Shown: positions 9,402 through 19,111, counted from the stretch's first letter. The stretch: DNA of 54,227 nt from Oligoflexia bacterium (GCA_023954355.1 JAMLID010000022.1:1-54227), one strand, 5' to 3'. Notes: a model not told the origin generated them from the letters alone. Numbers and translations: made by a program.

Positions 9402-10450
9402 TTTTTGATACAAAAAAGTTCCTAAAAGCAGATCATCATAAAAATGAAAGAGATGTTGTTAGATCGATTAAAAAAGTAAATTCAGTATTTTTGAAAAACG
9501 AAAAAGATATAGATAAGACGAAAGCTGAGTTATCTGGTGTTGATTTGAAAATTTTCAATATTTTTATTGATAGTGCAAAATTAGATTATTTATCAGAAGC
9601 TGGCGATTTAAAAAATATAAGAACACAAGCTGGACTACGTGATGGTTTAGAAGATGCGCTTTTTATTTCAGGTAGATATTTGCCTAGGATGAAAGACGTA
9701 TTTAAAAATTTCGGATTACCTGAAGAAATATCTTATTTGCCTTTCGTAGAAAGTGGCTTTAATAAAAAAGCGGTTTCAAAAGTTGGTGCATCTGGCATAT
9801 GGCAATTTATGCCGTATACTGGAAAACTATACTTGCGTGTAAATGACGTTATCGATGAAAGAAATGATCCTATGAGAGCAGCAGAAGCTGCTGCTAGACT
9901 AATGAGTGGAAATTATAAAGCGCTAGGTAAATGGTCATTGGCAATTACAGCATACAACCATGGTAGAGCAGGTGTAGCGAATGCTGTCAAAACCACAGGT
10001 TCGGATAAGTTGAATGAGATTATAGAAAATTATCAAAGCCCAAGCTTTGGCTTTGCTTCTAAAAACTTTTTTGTATGCTTTGTTGGTGCAATGTATGTTG
10101 TTAAAAATAGTGATACTTTGATTGGCGAAATTCCTAGGGCGAAAAAACTAGAGTTCGATGAATTTGTGATGCCACACTACATGTCTGTAGAAGATTTTCT
10201 TGCCGGTATGGATATTGATTTATTTACGTTTAAAGAGTTAAATCCTGCTCTTACTCCTACTGTATACAAGGGAGAGAGGAGAATACCAATAGGATATACC
10301 GTTAGGGTTCCTATAGAAAATCGAGAAGATTTTCTACCTAGATATGAACGCATCTCGAAAACTAAAAAATTTGATACACAAATTGAAGACGAACTAGGTA
10401 AAGAAAAAGGACTAGCTTCTGTCGAATCTTCTACAAAAACTAGTCCCTAG
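9398..10450 (+). CDS. mltD: Lytic murein transglycosylase (SLT/MltD-like), catalytic part
   Basis: This 350-residue frame holds the catalytic SLT domain: EISYLPFVESGFNKKAVSKV with the catalytic Glu in VESGFN, SGIWQFMP, and AITAYNHGRAGVANAV. These enzymes cleave the glycan strand of peptidoglycan to leave 1,6-anhydro-MurNAc ends. It has no signal peptide; that lies in the preceding frame (9144-9401), whose stop overlaps this ATG by 4 bp. The C-terminal region from about residue 240 (YMSVEDFLAGMDI... YTVRVPIE) looks LysM-like but is not clear enough to name. Translation could arise by reinitiation at TTATGA, by frameshifting, or the break could be a mutation or assembly error. Confidence 0.85.
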   Translation: MIFDTKKFLKADHHKNERDVVRSIKKVNSVFLKNEKDIDKTKAELSGVDLKIFNIFIDSAKLDYLSEAGDLKNIRTQAGLRDGLEDALFISGRYLPRMKDVFKNFGLPEEISYLPFVESGFNKKAVSKVGASGIWQFMPYTGKLYLRVNDVIDERNDPMRAAEAAARLMSGNYKALGKWSLAITAYNHGRAGVANAVKTTGSDKLNEIIENYQSPSFGFASKNFFVCFVGAMYVVKNSDTLIGEIPRAKKLEFDEFVMPHYMSVEDFLAGMDIDLFTFKELNPALTPTVYKGERRIPIGYTVRVPIENREDFLPRYERISKTKKFDTQIEDELGKEKGLASVESSTKTSP

Positions 10451-10504
10451 TATTGGTCCCGCTCAATTTCTTGCGACGAGACCGTTCTAGTATTGGCTGT
10501 ACTT

Positions 10505-11779
10505 TTAGAGCTTAGTTACTTGATCTCTAAAAAATAAAGTTGTTTCAGGAGCAGTAACAGCTCTATGCGGATCATCAGCTAAGTCGATCAAATAAAGTAC
10601 TGGCTTTAAGTTCGCATTAAAGGTTGTTTGGATTGCGCCTGGTCCTGGATAAAAGCCCCCGCCTCCCCACATGTTTCTTGGAGATAACTCAAATGTAAAA
10701 GAGAAGATTCCAAGAGTACCGTAACTCCAGTCTGTAGTATCACCACTAGCAATATAAAGGTCACTTGCTTGTTGTGGGGTATATTTATTCCAACGAGCCA
10801 TGGTTGTTGCCATTTTTTCGTACGCTCCTAAGTCTCTAGCGTCAGAAATCGAATCATATTTATGTCCCCAAGGATATAGAATCAATTCACTGAATGTATG
10901 GAACGAAAGTAGAATCTTAAGGTTTGGCCTAGTTTCTACAAACAGTTTAATTGCTTGTGTTTCAGGCTCAGAAAATGGTGCTGCTCCCATGAATACATCT
11001 GAGCATGGATTCGTCGAGCTGCCACCAGTACCCCACTGAAAGCTATAGTTTCTATTTAAGTCAACACCAAAACAACGAGCATCATTTTGCTTTCTGTTTT
11101 TTCTCCAGTGTCTGTAGCTTCCTGACTCAATATCGTATTCTGAGCCATCAGCGTTTACTTGTGGGATAAAATAAATGTCTCTTGTGTTGATGAGATTCGT
11201 TATTGTTTGATCCACATTATAATTTTTTAGTAGGTGAGTAAGCATTAGAAGTGGAATCTCTACCGATAAATGTTCTCTTGCGTGGTGGCCACCCATGAAA
11301 ACGATCCCAGGAGTTCCGCTTTGTTCAAAAGTAGAGTCTACATTGGGATTTATTCTGACTACCCACATTTCTCTGCCTTCTAGGGTTTTTCCGATGGTAT
11401 CCATATGGGCAAGTTTAGGGTATTGGGCAACTAGTTTTCTAAGTTCATCAGTTAACTCTGCGTAGTTATGGTAAACGCTATCATTATTAGGGAAATCTTG
11501 GGGTCTGATAAATTCCGCAGCGGGAAATTCTGCTTTAACGTCAAAACCCTGTAGTTTCAAAGAGTCAAGGATTTCTTGGTTAGCAAAGCCGTAACTTGTA
11601 TCTTCTACAATGGTTTCAATAGAAAAGCCCTGATTTACTAATTCTGTTCTTTTCTCTTTGGTTTCAGCAGTTATAGAAGCCCAATATAAATTCGGCTCCT
11701 CTAAGTTGCTATGGGCAAAACTCATACTAGGTAATAAACTTAATATGGTTAGGTTGATGGTAAATAATAAGCGCAACAT
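10505..11779 (-). CDS. Secreted zinc carboxypeptidase, M14 family
   Basis: A metallocarboxypeptidase of the M14 family, about 424 residues from the chosen start. I place the start at ATG 11779 because GGGAGGATC lies just upstream and the protein then begins with a clean signal peptide (MLRLLFTINLTILSLLPSMSFA); a longer open frame reaches 11884 but would put the signal sequence inside. Zinc ligands are visible as GHHAREHLSVE (HxxE), with DLNRNYSFQWG and the catalytic Glu in FTFELSP near the C-terminus. It should release C-terminal residues from peptides in the periplasm or outside the cell. It faces the dcw cluster across a 78-bp divergent promoter region. Confidence 0.92.
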   Translation of the reverse strand: MLRLLFTINLTILSLLPSMSFAHSNLEEPNLYWASITAETKEKRTELVNQGFSIETIVEDTSYGFANQEILDSLKLQGFDVKAEFPAAEFIRPQDFPNNDSVYHNYAELTDELRKLVAQYPKLAHMDTIGKTLEGREMWVVRINPNVDSTFEQSGTPGIVFMGGHHAREHLSVEIPLLMLTHLLKNYNVDQTITNLINTRDIYFIPQVNADGSEYDIESGSYRHWRKNRKQNDARCFGVDLNRNYSFQWGTGGSSTNPCSDVFMGAAPFSEPETQAIKLFVETRPNLKILLSFHTFSELILYPWGHKYDSISDARDLGAYEKMATTMARWNKYTPQQASDLYIASGDTTDWSYGTLGIFSFTFELSPRNMWGGGGFYPGPGAIQTTFNANLKPVLYLIDLADDPHRAVTAPETTLFFRDQVTKL

Positions 11780-11790
11780 TTTGATCCTCC

Positions 11791-11819
11791 CTGACCGCTT
11801 TGAATATTTTTGGTACAAT
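11791..11819 (+). promoter_or_regulatory. Candidate sigma-70 promoter of the dcw cluster
   Basis: CTGACC (11791-11796) and TACAAT (11814-11819) are separated by 17 bp, a fair match to -35 and -10 boxes, and lie 39 bp upstream of the rsmH ATG. There is no mraZ gene or obvious MraZ-box repeat in this gap. The -35 box is close to the Shine-Dalgarno region of the divergent carboxypeptidase gene. Confidence 0.5.
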
Positions 11820-11857
11820 TCAGTGTATGTAGGAAGTTTTGGGAACCGTACAAATAA

Positions 11858-12814
11858 ATGAGTCTTGAAAGTAAATTTAAGCATCTGCCAGTTTTGTTAG
11901 AAGAGTCTGTCAAATCTCTTCTGAGTGCTCACGGCCCCGTGTATGTTGATTGCACATTCGGGGGTGGCGGTCATACTCTATCGATTTTACAGAGAAAATC
12001 TGATTCAAAAGTTATTGCTTTTGACTTAGATAAAGAAAGTTTTGAAAGATCTAGTGAAAAATTTACAGACTATATAAAGAGCGGCAGAATTCATTTTGTT
12101 CATGCAAATTATTCTCAACTCAGAGAAAAGCTTTTAGAGCTAGGCTATCAAAAAGTTGATGGGGTTCTTTTGGATGCTGGGGTTAGTTCTTTTCAGCTAG
12201 ACCAGCCTTGGAGAGGGTTTAGTTTTTCTCATGATGGCCCTTTAGATATGAGAATGGATCAATCGAGAGGAATTACCGCAAAAGAAGTAGTAAATGAGTG
12301 GCCTAGAGAACAGCTTGAAAAGATTTTATTTCGATATGGCGAAGAAAAATTTTCTAGAAAGATTGTTAGTAAAATTATTGAAGCTCGCTCTAATAAAATT
12401 TTAGAAACCACTTTAGAGTTAGCAAAGCTTATAGAAAATTGCTTGCCTAGTACGAAGTTCAAGGAGGGTAGAAGAATTCATCCAGCGACTAAAACATTTC
12501 AAGCGATTCGAATTGCGGTCAATGATGAGCTTTCTCATCTAGAAAAAGTACTTCAAGAGATTCCAGCGATTTTAAACCCAGGAGGGGTTTTTGCAGCGAT
12601 TTCATTTCATTCTTTAGAAGATCGTCTAGTGAAAGAGCGGCTAAAATTTTTAACAGCTAATTGCGTTTGTCCCCTATCTGTTATTACCTGTGATCGCTGT
12701 GGTAAACCTGAGGGGTATTTGTTACAGAAAAAACCTATTATTGCTACGGATAAAGAGCAGCAAGTAAACCCTAGATCTCGCAGCGCAAAACTTAGGGTTT
12801 TTTTAAGAAAATAG
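11858..12814 (+). CDS. rsmH: 16S rRNA (cytosine1402-N4)-methyltransferase RsmH (MraW)
   Basis: A 318-residue enzyme that methylates N4 of C1402 in 16S rRNA. It begins with HLPVLLEESVKSL, has the SAM-binding motif VDCTFGGGGHTLSIL, the LLDAGVSSFQLDQPWRGFSF motif, and the C-terminal ISFHSLEDRLVKERL and NPRSRSAKLRVF motifs. It is the first gene of the dcw cluster here. No strong Shine-Dalgarno sequence is seen before the ATG (AGGAAG is about 22 bp away), so initiation may be weak or use another feature. FtsL follows after 41 bp. Confidence 0.95.
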   Translation: MSLESKFKHLPVLLEESVKSLLSAHGPVYVDCTFGGGGHTLSILQRKSDSKVIAFDLDKESFERSSEKFTDYIKSGRIHFVHANYSQLREKLLELGYQKVDGVLLDAGVSSFQLDQPWRGFSFSHDGPLDMRMDQSRGITAKEVVNEWPREQLEKILFRYGEEKFSRKIVSKIIEARSNKILETTLELAKLIENCLPSTKFKEGRRIHPATKTFQAIRIAVNDELSHLEKVLQEIPAILNPGGVFAAISFHSLEDRLVKERLKFLTANCVCPLSVITCDRCGKPEGYLLQKKPIIATDKEQQVNPRSRSAKLRVFLRK

Positions 12815-12855
12815 TTTATAATTCTTTAAAAGAAGCAATCTTTTAGGGAAGAAAA

Positions 12856-13152
12856 ATGAAGAAAGCTAATAGCGGCACAGGTAGTACCAATTTTCGAATT
12901 TTAGTATTCGCTTTTTCAATAACTTTAGTCACACTTTTTTTTGTTTGGACTCGGTTGCAAAATATTCGTTTAAAACTAGAAAAAACAGAGTTGAAAAGAA
13001 AAGAACAAGAAGCACAATTAGAATACAATCGCTTAAATTATGAGTGGCAAAGACTTGTTTCTCCGAAAAGGTTAGAAGCACTAGGCAAAGAAAAGTTTCA
13101 TTTAAATCGGCCAAAGCCTAATCAAGTCGTTTTTTTGAAAGTTAAGGAGTAG
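12856..13152 (+). CDS. ftsL: Cell division protein FtsL
   Basis: A 98-residue bitopic protein: a short basic cytoplasmic tail, one membrane segment (about residues 15-33), then a periplasmic coiled coil (about 35-75). It fits FtsL by size, topology and position between rsmH and ftsI. FtsL is a scaffold of the FtsQLB complex that activates FtsWI. Sequence conservation in this family is low, so the call leans on synteny. GGGAAGAAAA precedes the ATG. Confidence 0.85.
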   Translation: MKKANSGTGSTNFRILVFAFSITLVTLFFVWTRLQNIRLKLEKTELKRKEQEAQLEYNRLNYEWQRLVSPKRLEALGKEKFHLNRPKPNQVVFLKVKE

Positions 13153-13155
13153 TCT

Positions 13156-15093
13156 TTGGATAAAAACTTTCGAGTTAGGCTAGGCGTTGCTTATTTAGTG
13201 CTATGTTTAATGGCAACAGCCGTAGTAGTTCGCTCTGCTTATTTAATGCTCAAGCCTTCTGTAAGGTTAGATACAGCAATGAAGAGGCAGTTTAGGCAAG
13301 ATCCGCCTAGATCGCCTAGGCGTGGATATATATTGGATCGAAATTTAGAGCCAATCGCTGTGAGTATGGAGGTGAAGTCTTTATTTGTGAATCCTGGGCG
13401 AGTAAAAAATAAGATCGCCATAGTTAAGAACTTCGCCTTGATACTAAAAATGTCAGAGAAGACAATAGATAGTAAGTTATCTTCGAATAAAAGCTTTGTT
13501 TGGATTAAGAGGCAGCTCAGTGAAGAAGAAACTAGTAAAATAGAAAAGTTATTAGCTAAAAATCCTACATGGTCTCTTTTTATCGGATTATCGAAAGAAT
13601 CGAAAAGATTTTATCCTAATCAGACATTGGCGGCGCACTTATTGGGATTTACAGGTCTAGATTCAAGGGGGTTAGAAGGTATAGAGCTTCAATATGATGA
13701 TGAACTGATGGGCCGCAAGCCAAGTGCTGATGCAAAAGATGGAAACACCTTAGTTTTAACTATAGATAAAGCACTACAGTATACTCTTGAAGAAGAATTG
13801 GCGAAGGGTGTGCAAGAGACAAAATCTGTTTCAGGTTCAGCAATTATCTTAGATGCAGAGTCAGGAGATATATTAGCTATGGGAACTTATCCCACGTTTA
13901 ACCCAAATCAATACGGTAAAAGCACGGCAGATAGTAGAAGAAACCGTGCCTTAGTAGATACCTTTGAGCCAGGTTCGACTATTAAACCAATCTTAGCACT
14001 TATTGGAATTAGTAATGGTTCAATAAACTCAAGAACAAAAGTTTTTTGTGAGTATGGAAAATATAAAATAGGAAATCATTGGATTCGTGAATCTGAGGCC
14101 AAAGATAAATGGGGATGGCTAGGCATAGAGCAGGTACTACAGAAATCAAGCAATGTTGGTGCTACGAAAATTGGGGATTTAATTGGAGCTGAAAAAATTT
14201 ACCAAGGTTATGTTTCCGTAGGTATAGGCAGTAAAACAGAAATCGACTTACCCGGTGAAAGCTCAGGAAGTATCACCAAACCAAATAAATGGTCTAAGAT
14301 TTTACAAAGTAATATTTCATTTGGACATGGGTTCACCGTTAATGCCCTACAGATTGCTAGAGCTTATGCGCTTTTAGCTAACGGAGGTGAACTAGTAAGT
14401 CCCAGGTTGGTCAAAGAGATTCGTAGCTTTGATGGAGAATTAATTACAGAAATATCTCCTAAGGTTAAAAAAAGAATTTTTAACCAAAATATAGTAAATA
14501 AAATTTCTACCATGATGTTATCTGTTGTTGGTGAAGAGGGCACGGCTCCTAAAGCGCAAATCTCTGGCTTTAGAGTTGCTGGTAAAACTGGTACAGCTCA
14601 AAAACCTGTGAAGGGTAAAGGGTATCGTTCTGGAAAATACATCGCCAGTTTTGCTGGATTTGTAAAAAGTGTGCGTCCGAATTATGTCATCCATGTTGTT
14701 CTTGATGAACCAAAGTTTCCCTACCACGGAGGGGAAGCAGCCGCACCAGTATTTCAAAGGATAATGGTAGCATCTTTAGCACGCGAGGGTATCTCTTCAG
14801 ACCCGTCGTTATTAATTGGCAAATCTGAAGTTAAAGAAAAAATAAAAATTAAGGATGAGGTTCATCAGATAGATTCTGGAATCGTAAAACTAAAAACTTT
14901 AGAATACTTAGATGACGGTATTTTGATGCCAGATTTAAAAGGATATATTGCAAAAGAGGTTTTAGATTTATTTAGCCAAAAAGAGATTCGTTTAGAAATT
15001 AAAGGTAGTGGCATAGTAACAAATCAATCCCCCAAACCCGGCTCTAAACTAGAGAGAGGAGATTTAGTGAGTGTAAGGCTCACTAGAGACTAG
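13156..15093 (+). CDS. ftsI: Peptidoglycan D,D-transpeptidase FtsI (PBP3) with C-terminal PASTA domain
   Basis: A 645-residue class B penicillin-binding protein making septal cross-links. Residues 8-28 are the membrane anchor; RRGYILDRNLEPIA is the start of the dimerisation domain; the catalytic motifs are STIK (Ser274), SSN in LQKSSNVGATKIG, and KTG in VAGKTGTAQKP. The last about 60 residues (MPDLKGYIAKEVLDLF... NQSPKPGSKLERGDLVSV) form one PASTA domain, which E. coli FtsI lacks but which occurs in several other phyla. The start is TTG at 13156, 3 bp after the ftsL stop, preceded by AAGGAG at 13143-13148. Confidence 0.95.
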   Translation: MDKNFRVRLGVAYLVLCLMATAVVVRSAYLMLKPSVRLDTAMKRQFRQDPPRSPRRGYILDRNLEPIAVSMEVKSLFVNPGRVKNKIAIVKNFALILKMSEKTIDSKLSSNKSFVWIKRQLSEEETSKIEKLLAKNPTWSLFIGLSKESKRFYPNQTLAAHLLGFTGLDSRGLEGIELQYDDELMGRKPSADAKDGNTLVLTIDKALQYTLEEELAKGVQETKSVSGSAIILDAESGDILAMGTYPTFNPNQYGKSTADSRRNRALVDTFEPGSTIKPILALIGISNGSINSRTKVFCEYGKYKIGNHWIRESEAKDKWGWLGIEQVLQKSSNVGATKIGDLIGAEKIYQGYVSVGIGSKTEIDLPGESSGSITKPNKWSKILQSNISFGHGFTVNALQIARAYALLANGGELVSPRLVKEIRSFDGELITEISPKVKKRIFNQNIVNKISTMMLSVVGEEGTAPKAQISGFRVAGKTGTAQKPVKGKGYRSGKYIASFAGFVKSVRPNYVIHVVLDEPKFPYHGGEAAAPVFQRIMVASLAREGISSDPSLLIGKSEVKEKIKIKDEVHQIDSGIVKLKTLEYLDDGILMPDLKGYIAKEVLDLFSQKEIRLEIKGSGIVTNQSPKPGSKLERGDLVSVRLTRD

Positions 15094-15096
15094 CAT

Positions 15097-16611
15097 ATGA
15101 AAAAAATGCTTTCAGGCTTAGGCCTAGGTTTTGATTCTTCCACGGTAAAAGATCGAGAGATTTCTGGTCTTTCTTTTGACTCGAGAAAAGTGAAAAGTGG
15201 AGATTTGTTTTTTGCCGTACCAGGATTTCGCCTTGATGGCTCGGTATTTATTCAAGAGGCAGAAAAAAGAGGGGCTTCAGCCTTTGTTCTTCAAGAGGGC
15301 ACTATTATAAGTGATTCTATAAAAGATAGATGTGTTTTTGTTCATGATGTTCGTCGAGCAATGGCCGAAGTAGCAGATATATTTTATGAAACTCCTGGCA
15401 ATAGTATGAAAATTATTGCCGTTACAGGTACCAAAGGGAAAACAAGTACAGCGTATTTAATTGAATCTATTTTGAAGTCTGCTGGAAAAAAAACAGCAAT
15501 TATGGGAACTGTAGAATGTCGGCATCCAGGAAAATCATACCCTTCTACTCACACAACAAGAGAGGCTATAGATGTCCAATCTTTTCTTTATGAAGCCAAA
15601 CAGTTTAAAGTAGATTATTGTGTTATGGAGGTTTCTGCTCATGCTTTATCTCTCTTGAGGGTTTGGAAAGTTCCATTTACTGCAGCAGTATTTACTAATC
15701 TAAGCCCCGATCATTTAGATTTTTACAAAGAAATGGAAAAATATTTTCAAGCAAAAAGAGAGCTATTCTTCGCTCCGTATGCAGATAAAAATATGATTTC
15801 AGTTGTGAACGAAGATGATGAATATGGGCAACGATTGTCTAATGAGCTTAAAAAAGCAGGGCGTAATATATGTACATTTGGTGGAGTTAACGCAGACGTA
15901 GAGTTGCAAAATATTCATACAGAAGACTTAGGGAGCATTTTTGATATACGTTTAAAAAGAGAATTAGCTTCAAAAGTAGAAACAACTTTGGCTGGGGTCT
16001 ATAACCAAAAAAATTCTTTGGCGGCTGCTGCTACAGGATTCGCCTTAGGGTTTTCTGCTAAAGAGATAGAAGTGGGTATTTGTTCGTTAAAAGCCGTCCC
16101 TGGAAGATTAGAAAGAGTAGAGACTTCTTTGCCATTTTCTGTTTTTGTTGATTTCGCACATATGGGGCATGCATTGAAAAATGTACTCAATACATTACGG
16201 CCAATTTGTAAAAAACGACTGATTTTAGTTTTTGGCGCTGGTGGAGACAAAGATCCAGACCGGCGAAATCAATTAGGCAAACTAGCTGCTACAATGGTGG
16301 ATTACTCATTTATTACTAGTGACAATCCTCGCTCTGAAGATCCGCAAAAGATTATTGATGCTATAGTTGCAGCATATCAAAAAGAAAAGGGCAGTTTAAA
16401 AGACGCGCAGGTTGTTTCTGATAGGCGAGAGGCGATTCGGTTAGCTATTTATATGGCAAAAGAAGGTGATATTGTTTTATTGGCTGGTAAGGGGCATGAA
16501 ACGGGCCAAATTGTGGGCGAACAGATATTTCCTTTCGATGATCGAGAGGTAGCAAAGGAATTTTTACAAAAAATAGAGAAAGAAGGGGTTGACACGAATT
16601 CAAAAAATTGA
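15097..16611 (+). CDS. murE: UDP-MurNAc-L-Ala-D-Glu:meso-DAP ligase MurE
   Basis: A 504-residue Mur ligase adding the third amino acid of the stem peptide. It has the ATP loop GTKGKTST, the MEVSAHAL and NLSPDHLDFY motifs, the lysine in FQAKRELFF equivalent to the carbamylated residue, and DNPRSEDP. The DNPR motif is the known signature for meso-DAP rather than lysine as substrate. This links the gene to the DAP pathway cluster at 41-48 kb of the window. It starts 3 bp after ftsI. The usual next gene, murF, is not here. Confidence 0.95.
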   Translation: MKKMLSGLGLGFDSSTVKDREISGLSFDSRKVKSGDLFFAVPGFRLDGSVFIQEAEKRGASAFVLQEGTIISDSIKDRCVFVHDVRRAMAEVADIFYETPGNSMKIIAVTGTKGKTSTAYLIESILKSAGKKTAIMGTVECRHPGKSYPSTHTTREAIDVQSFLYEAKQFKVDYCVMEVSAHALSLLRVWKVPFTAAVFTNLSPDHLDFYKEMEKYFQAKRELFFAPYADKNMISVVNEDDEYGQRLSNELKKAGRNICTFGGVNADVELQNIHTEDLGSIFDIRLKRELASKVETTLAGVYNQKNSLAAAATGFALGFSAKEIEVGICSLKAVPGRLERVETSLPFSVFVDFAHMGHALKNVLNTLRPICKKRLILVFGAGGDKDPDRRNQLGKLAATMVDYSFITSDNPRSEDPQKIIDAIVAAYQKEKGSLKDAQVVSDRREAIRLAIYMAKEGDIVLLAGKGHETGQIVGEQIFPFDDREVAKEFLQKIEKEGVDTNSKN

Positions 16612-16623
16612 ACAAGATACAAA

Positions 16624-17700
16624 ATGCTGTATCACCTGCTTTTTCCACTATCTGACCAGATCAGTGTTTTCAATGTTTTTCGCTATATTACTTTCCGATC
16701 TCTAGGAGCCGCCATTACGGCTTTAGTTTTATCATTGCTGCTAGGCCCAATATTTATTCAGTGGTTGAAGCGCTTGCAGATGGGTCAGGTTGTTCGTGCA
16801 GAAGGGCCTGAAAGTCATTTGAAAAAGAAAGGTACTCCTACCATGGGTGGGGTGCTGATTCTCTTTGCTCTATTACTCTCTACATTACTCTGGGTCGATT
16901 TGACGAATAAGGGAGTTTGGATTGTTATTTTTGTTGCGACTACCTATGGAATTTTAGGTTTCGTAGATGATTTGAAAAAAGTGGTATACAAAAATTCTAA
17001 GGGCGTTAGTGCCAAGCAAAAACTACTGGTGCAATTTATAGTGGCAGGCGTAGCTGCGTGGTTGTTTCAAGATTTTACTGCAGTAAACTCAGAGCTTAGA
17101 GTTCCTTTTTTTAAGAACTTTGTTATTGATCTAGGTTGGATGTATATCCCCTTTAGTATGTTGGTGATTGTTGGAGCCTCTAATGCTGTTAACTTAACGG
17201 ATGGTCTAGATGGTTTAGCAATTGGTCCTGTGATTACTACAGCAGGAACTTTTTTATTATTGGCCTATGTCGCCGGACATAGCAAAATTGCCCAGTATTT
17301 AGAGATTCCTTATATTGCTGGAGCTGGAGAGTTGTCGGTATTTGCTGCAGCAATGGCGGCAGCTGGCTTGGGGTTCTTGTGGTTCAATACGCATCCTGCA
17401 CAAGTCTTTATGGGAGATGTAGGCAGTTTGGCGCTAGGCGGCGCGATAGGATCTTTAGCAGTAATTACAAAGAATGAAATTTTACTCTTGATCGTTGGCG
17501 GAGTTTTTGTCATGGAAGCATTATCGGTGATGATTCAAGTGGCCTCTTTTAAATTAAGGGGAAAGAGGGTATTTAAAATGGCCCCGATTCATCATCACTT
17601 TGAGTTAAAGGGGTGGGCAGAGCCGAAGGTGATTGTTCGATTTTGGATTATCTCCATATTGTTAGCAATTTTAGCTCTATCAACTTTAAAGCTACGTTAG
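16624..17700 (+). CDS. mraY: Phospho-N-acetylmuramoyl-pentapeptide transferase MraY
   Basis: A 358-residue polytopic enzyme forming lipid I from UDP-MurNAc-pentapeptide and undecaprenyl phosphate at the inner membrane. The conserved motifs KKGTPTMGG, the aspartate pair in [32 protein letters not shown] and [11 protein letters not shown] are all present. About ten membrane segments can be counted. It lies 12 bp after murE and 13 bp before murD. Confidence 0.97.
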   Translation: MLYHLLFPLSDQISVFNVFRYITFRSLGAAITALVLSLLLGPIFIQWLKRLQMGQVVRAEGPESHLKKKGTPTMGGVLILFALLLSTLLWVDLTNKGVWIVIFVATTYGILGFVDDLKKVVYKNSKGVSAKQKLLVQFIVAGVAAWLFQDFTAVNSELRVPFFKNFVIDLGWMYIPFSMLVIVGASNAVNLTDGLDGLAIGPVITTAGTFLLLAYVAGHSKIAQYLEIPYIAGAGELSVFAAAMAAAGLGFLWFNTHPAQVFMGDVGSLALGGAIGSLAVITKNEILLLIVGGVFVMEALSVMIQVASFKLRGKRVFKMAPIHHHFELKGWAEPKVIVRFWIISILLAILALSTLKLR

Positions 17701-17713
17701 AAAAGGACAAAAA

Positions 17714-19111
17714 ATGAGCGCTATGTATGCAAATAAAAAAATAACCATTATGGGATTAAGTAAATCTTGTGTGGCTTTGGCAAAGTTACTTTCTTCAAGA
17801 GGCGCTAAAGTTTTCGTAAGCGAAATGAACCCGAAAGAAAATGTTCCCGACTTAGCAAAAGAGTTGGAAGCAATTAAACCAAATATAGAGGTCGAATACG
17901 GTAAGCATACAAGTGCAAATTTTTTAGATTCTGAGATTGTTCTCTTGAGTCATGGTGTTCGTATGGATACGAAGCCTCTAGACGAGGTTCGTTCGGCGGG
18001 GATTCCAATACTGAGCGATGTAGAATTACTGGCAAGAGAGATTGAGTCGCCAATTATTGCAATCGCAGGTACAGAGGGGAAAACAACCGTTGCACTATTG
18101 GTAAAAGCATTTTTAGAAGCAGAAAAAAAATCAACTTTCTTCTCAGGCGATCACGGAGAGCCTCTAGCGAATTTACTTTTAAGAAGTGCCCGCCCTGATT
18201 TTGTCATTCTTGAAATGACTCCTAGCCAAATGGATATGATTCAAGAGTTTCGTCCAGCAGTAACTGTACTAACCGCGTTACAGCCGCCGTTTCCGGAGAA
18301 ATACCCAAGCCCAGAAATTTATGGGATTGCCATGAGAAACCTTCTTCGTAATTTAGATGAGAAGAGTATCTTGGTGTATAATTTTCGGGATAGTAATCTA
18401 AAGTCTATAGTTGCAGGAAATACTGCATCTAAGCGCGTATATAGAAGAAAAGATCCATCAAGCTTGGGGCAAGAGCTTGCAAATCTTTATAAGGGCAGTT
18501 GGTTGGCTTCTAGTGGTCGTGAACTGGTTTGGAAAGGCCCTCAAGGAGTAGAACCGTATACTTTTGACTTGCGAAACTTACGTTTAGTCGGATTGCATAA
18601 TAAAGATAATTTAATGGCAGCAGTAAACGTAGCTAAGGAGCTAGGTGTTACAAATACATCTATCCAAAAGGTGATTGACACGATTCCGGGAGTTCCCCAC
18701 CGCTTAGAATTTGTGAAGAAAAAAGGCGGAGTTCGTTTATTTAATGATTCGCGTACAACTACTGTTGATGGATTGAGACGTTCTCTAGAGTCTTTTCCTT
18801 TAGACCCAGTTATATTGATCTCGGGCGGTCGCGATGCTCAAGCAGATTTCACTAGCTTAGTTGATATTGTAAAAACTAAGGTGAAAACTCTGATACTGGT
18901 GGGTGAGGCCAAAGAACACATTAATCGGTGTATTGGTGACTATTCTGAGACATTTTTAGTGGGTACTTTTGAAGAAGCGATTCTACTCTCTTATCAAAAA
19001 TCACGCGAAGGAGATATAATCTTGTTGTCTCCTGGCTGTGAGAGTTACGATATGTTTGTAAGCTATGAGGAACGCGGCAACTATTTCAAAAAGTACGTGG
19101 AGGAAATTTAG
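17714..19111 (+). CDS. murD: Divergent MurD-type Mur ligase (UDP-MurNAc-L-alanine:D-glutamate ligase)
   Basis: A 465-residue Mur ligase in the normal murD position between mraY and ftsW. The C-terminal domain is MurD-like (GVPHRLEFV, RLFNDSRTTTVDG, SPGCESYDMFVSYEERG). The central ATP domain is unusual: the loop is GTEGKTT (residues 119-125) rather than GTNGKTT; the GGNIG stretch that carries an important Asn in MurD reads SGDHG (144-148); LELSSFQ reads LEMTPSQ; the N-x-x-x-D-H-x-D motif is lost (TALQPPFPEKY); and the lysine expected to be carbamylated aligns with Met207 in YGIAMRNLL. The DSKAT lysine is Arg. It may be an altered or partly inactive MurD. No second MurD is in the window. Confidence 0.85.
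   Translation: MSAMYANKKITIMGLSKSCVALAKLLSSRGAKVFVSEMNPKENVPDLAKELEAIKPNIEVEYGKHTSANFLDSEIVLLSHGVRMDTKPLDEVRSAGIPILSDVELLAREIESPIIAIAGTEGKTTVALLVKAFLEAEKKSTFFSGDHGEPLANLLLRSARPDFVILEMTPSQMDMIQEFRPAVTVLTALQPPFPEKYPSPEIYGIAMRNLLRNLDEKSILVYNFRDSNLKSIVAGNTASKRVYRRKDPSSLGQELANLYKGSWLASSGRELVWKGPQGVEPYTFDLRNLRLVGLHNKDNLMAAVNVAKELGVTNTSIQKVIDTIPGVPHRLEFVKKKGGVRLFNDSRTTTVDGLRRSLESFPLDPVILISGGRDAQADFTSLVDIVKTKVKTLILVGEAKEHINRCIGDYSETFLVGTFEEAILLSYQKSREGDIILLSPGCESYDMFVSYEERGNYFKKYVEEI

Noticed and set aside
10451..10504. Direct repeat CTAGTATTGG between the transglycosylase and the carboxypeptidase genes
   Set aside because: The gap is short, lies between convergent genes, and the two 10-bp copies may be chance; there is no hairpin with a T-run.
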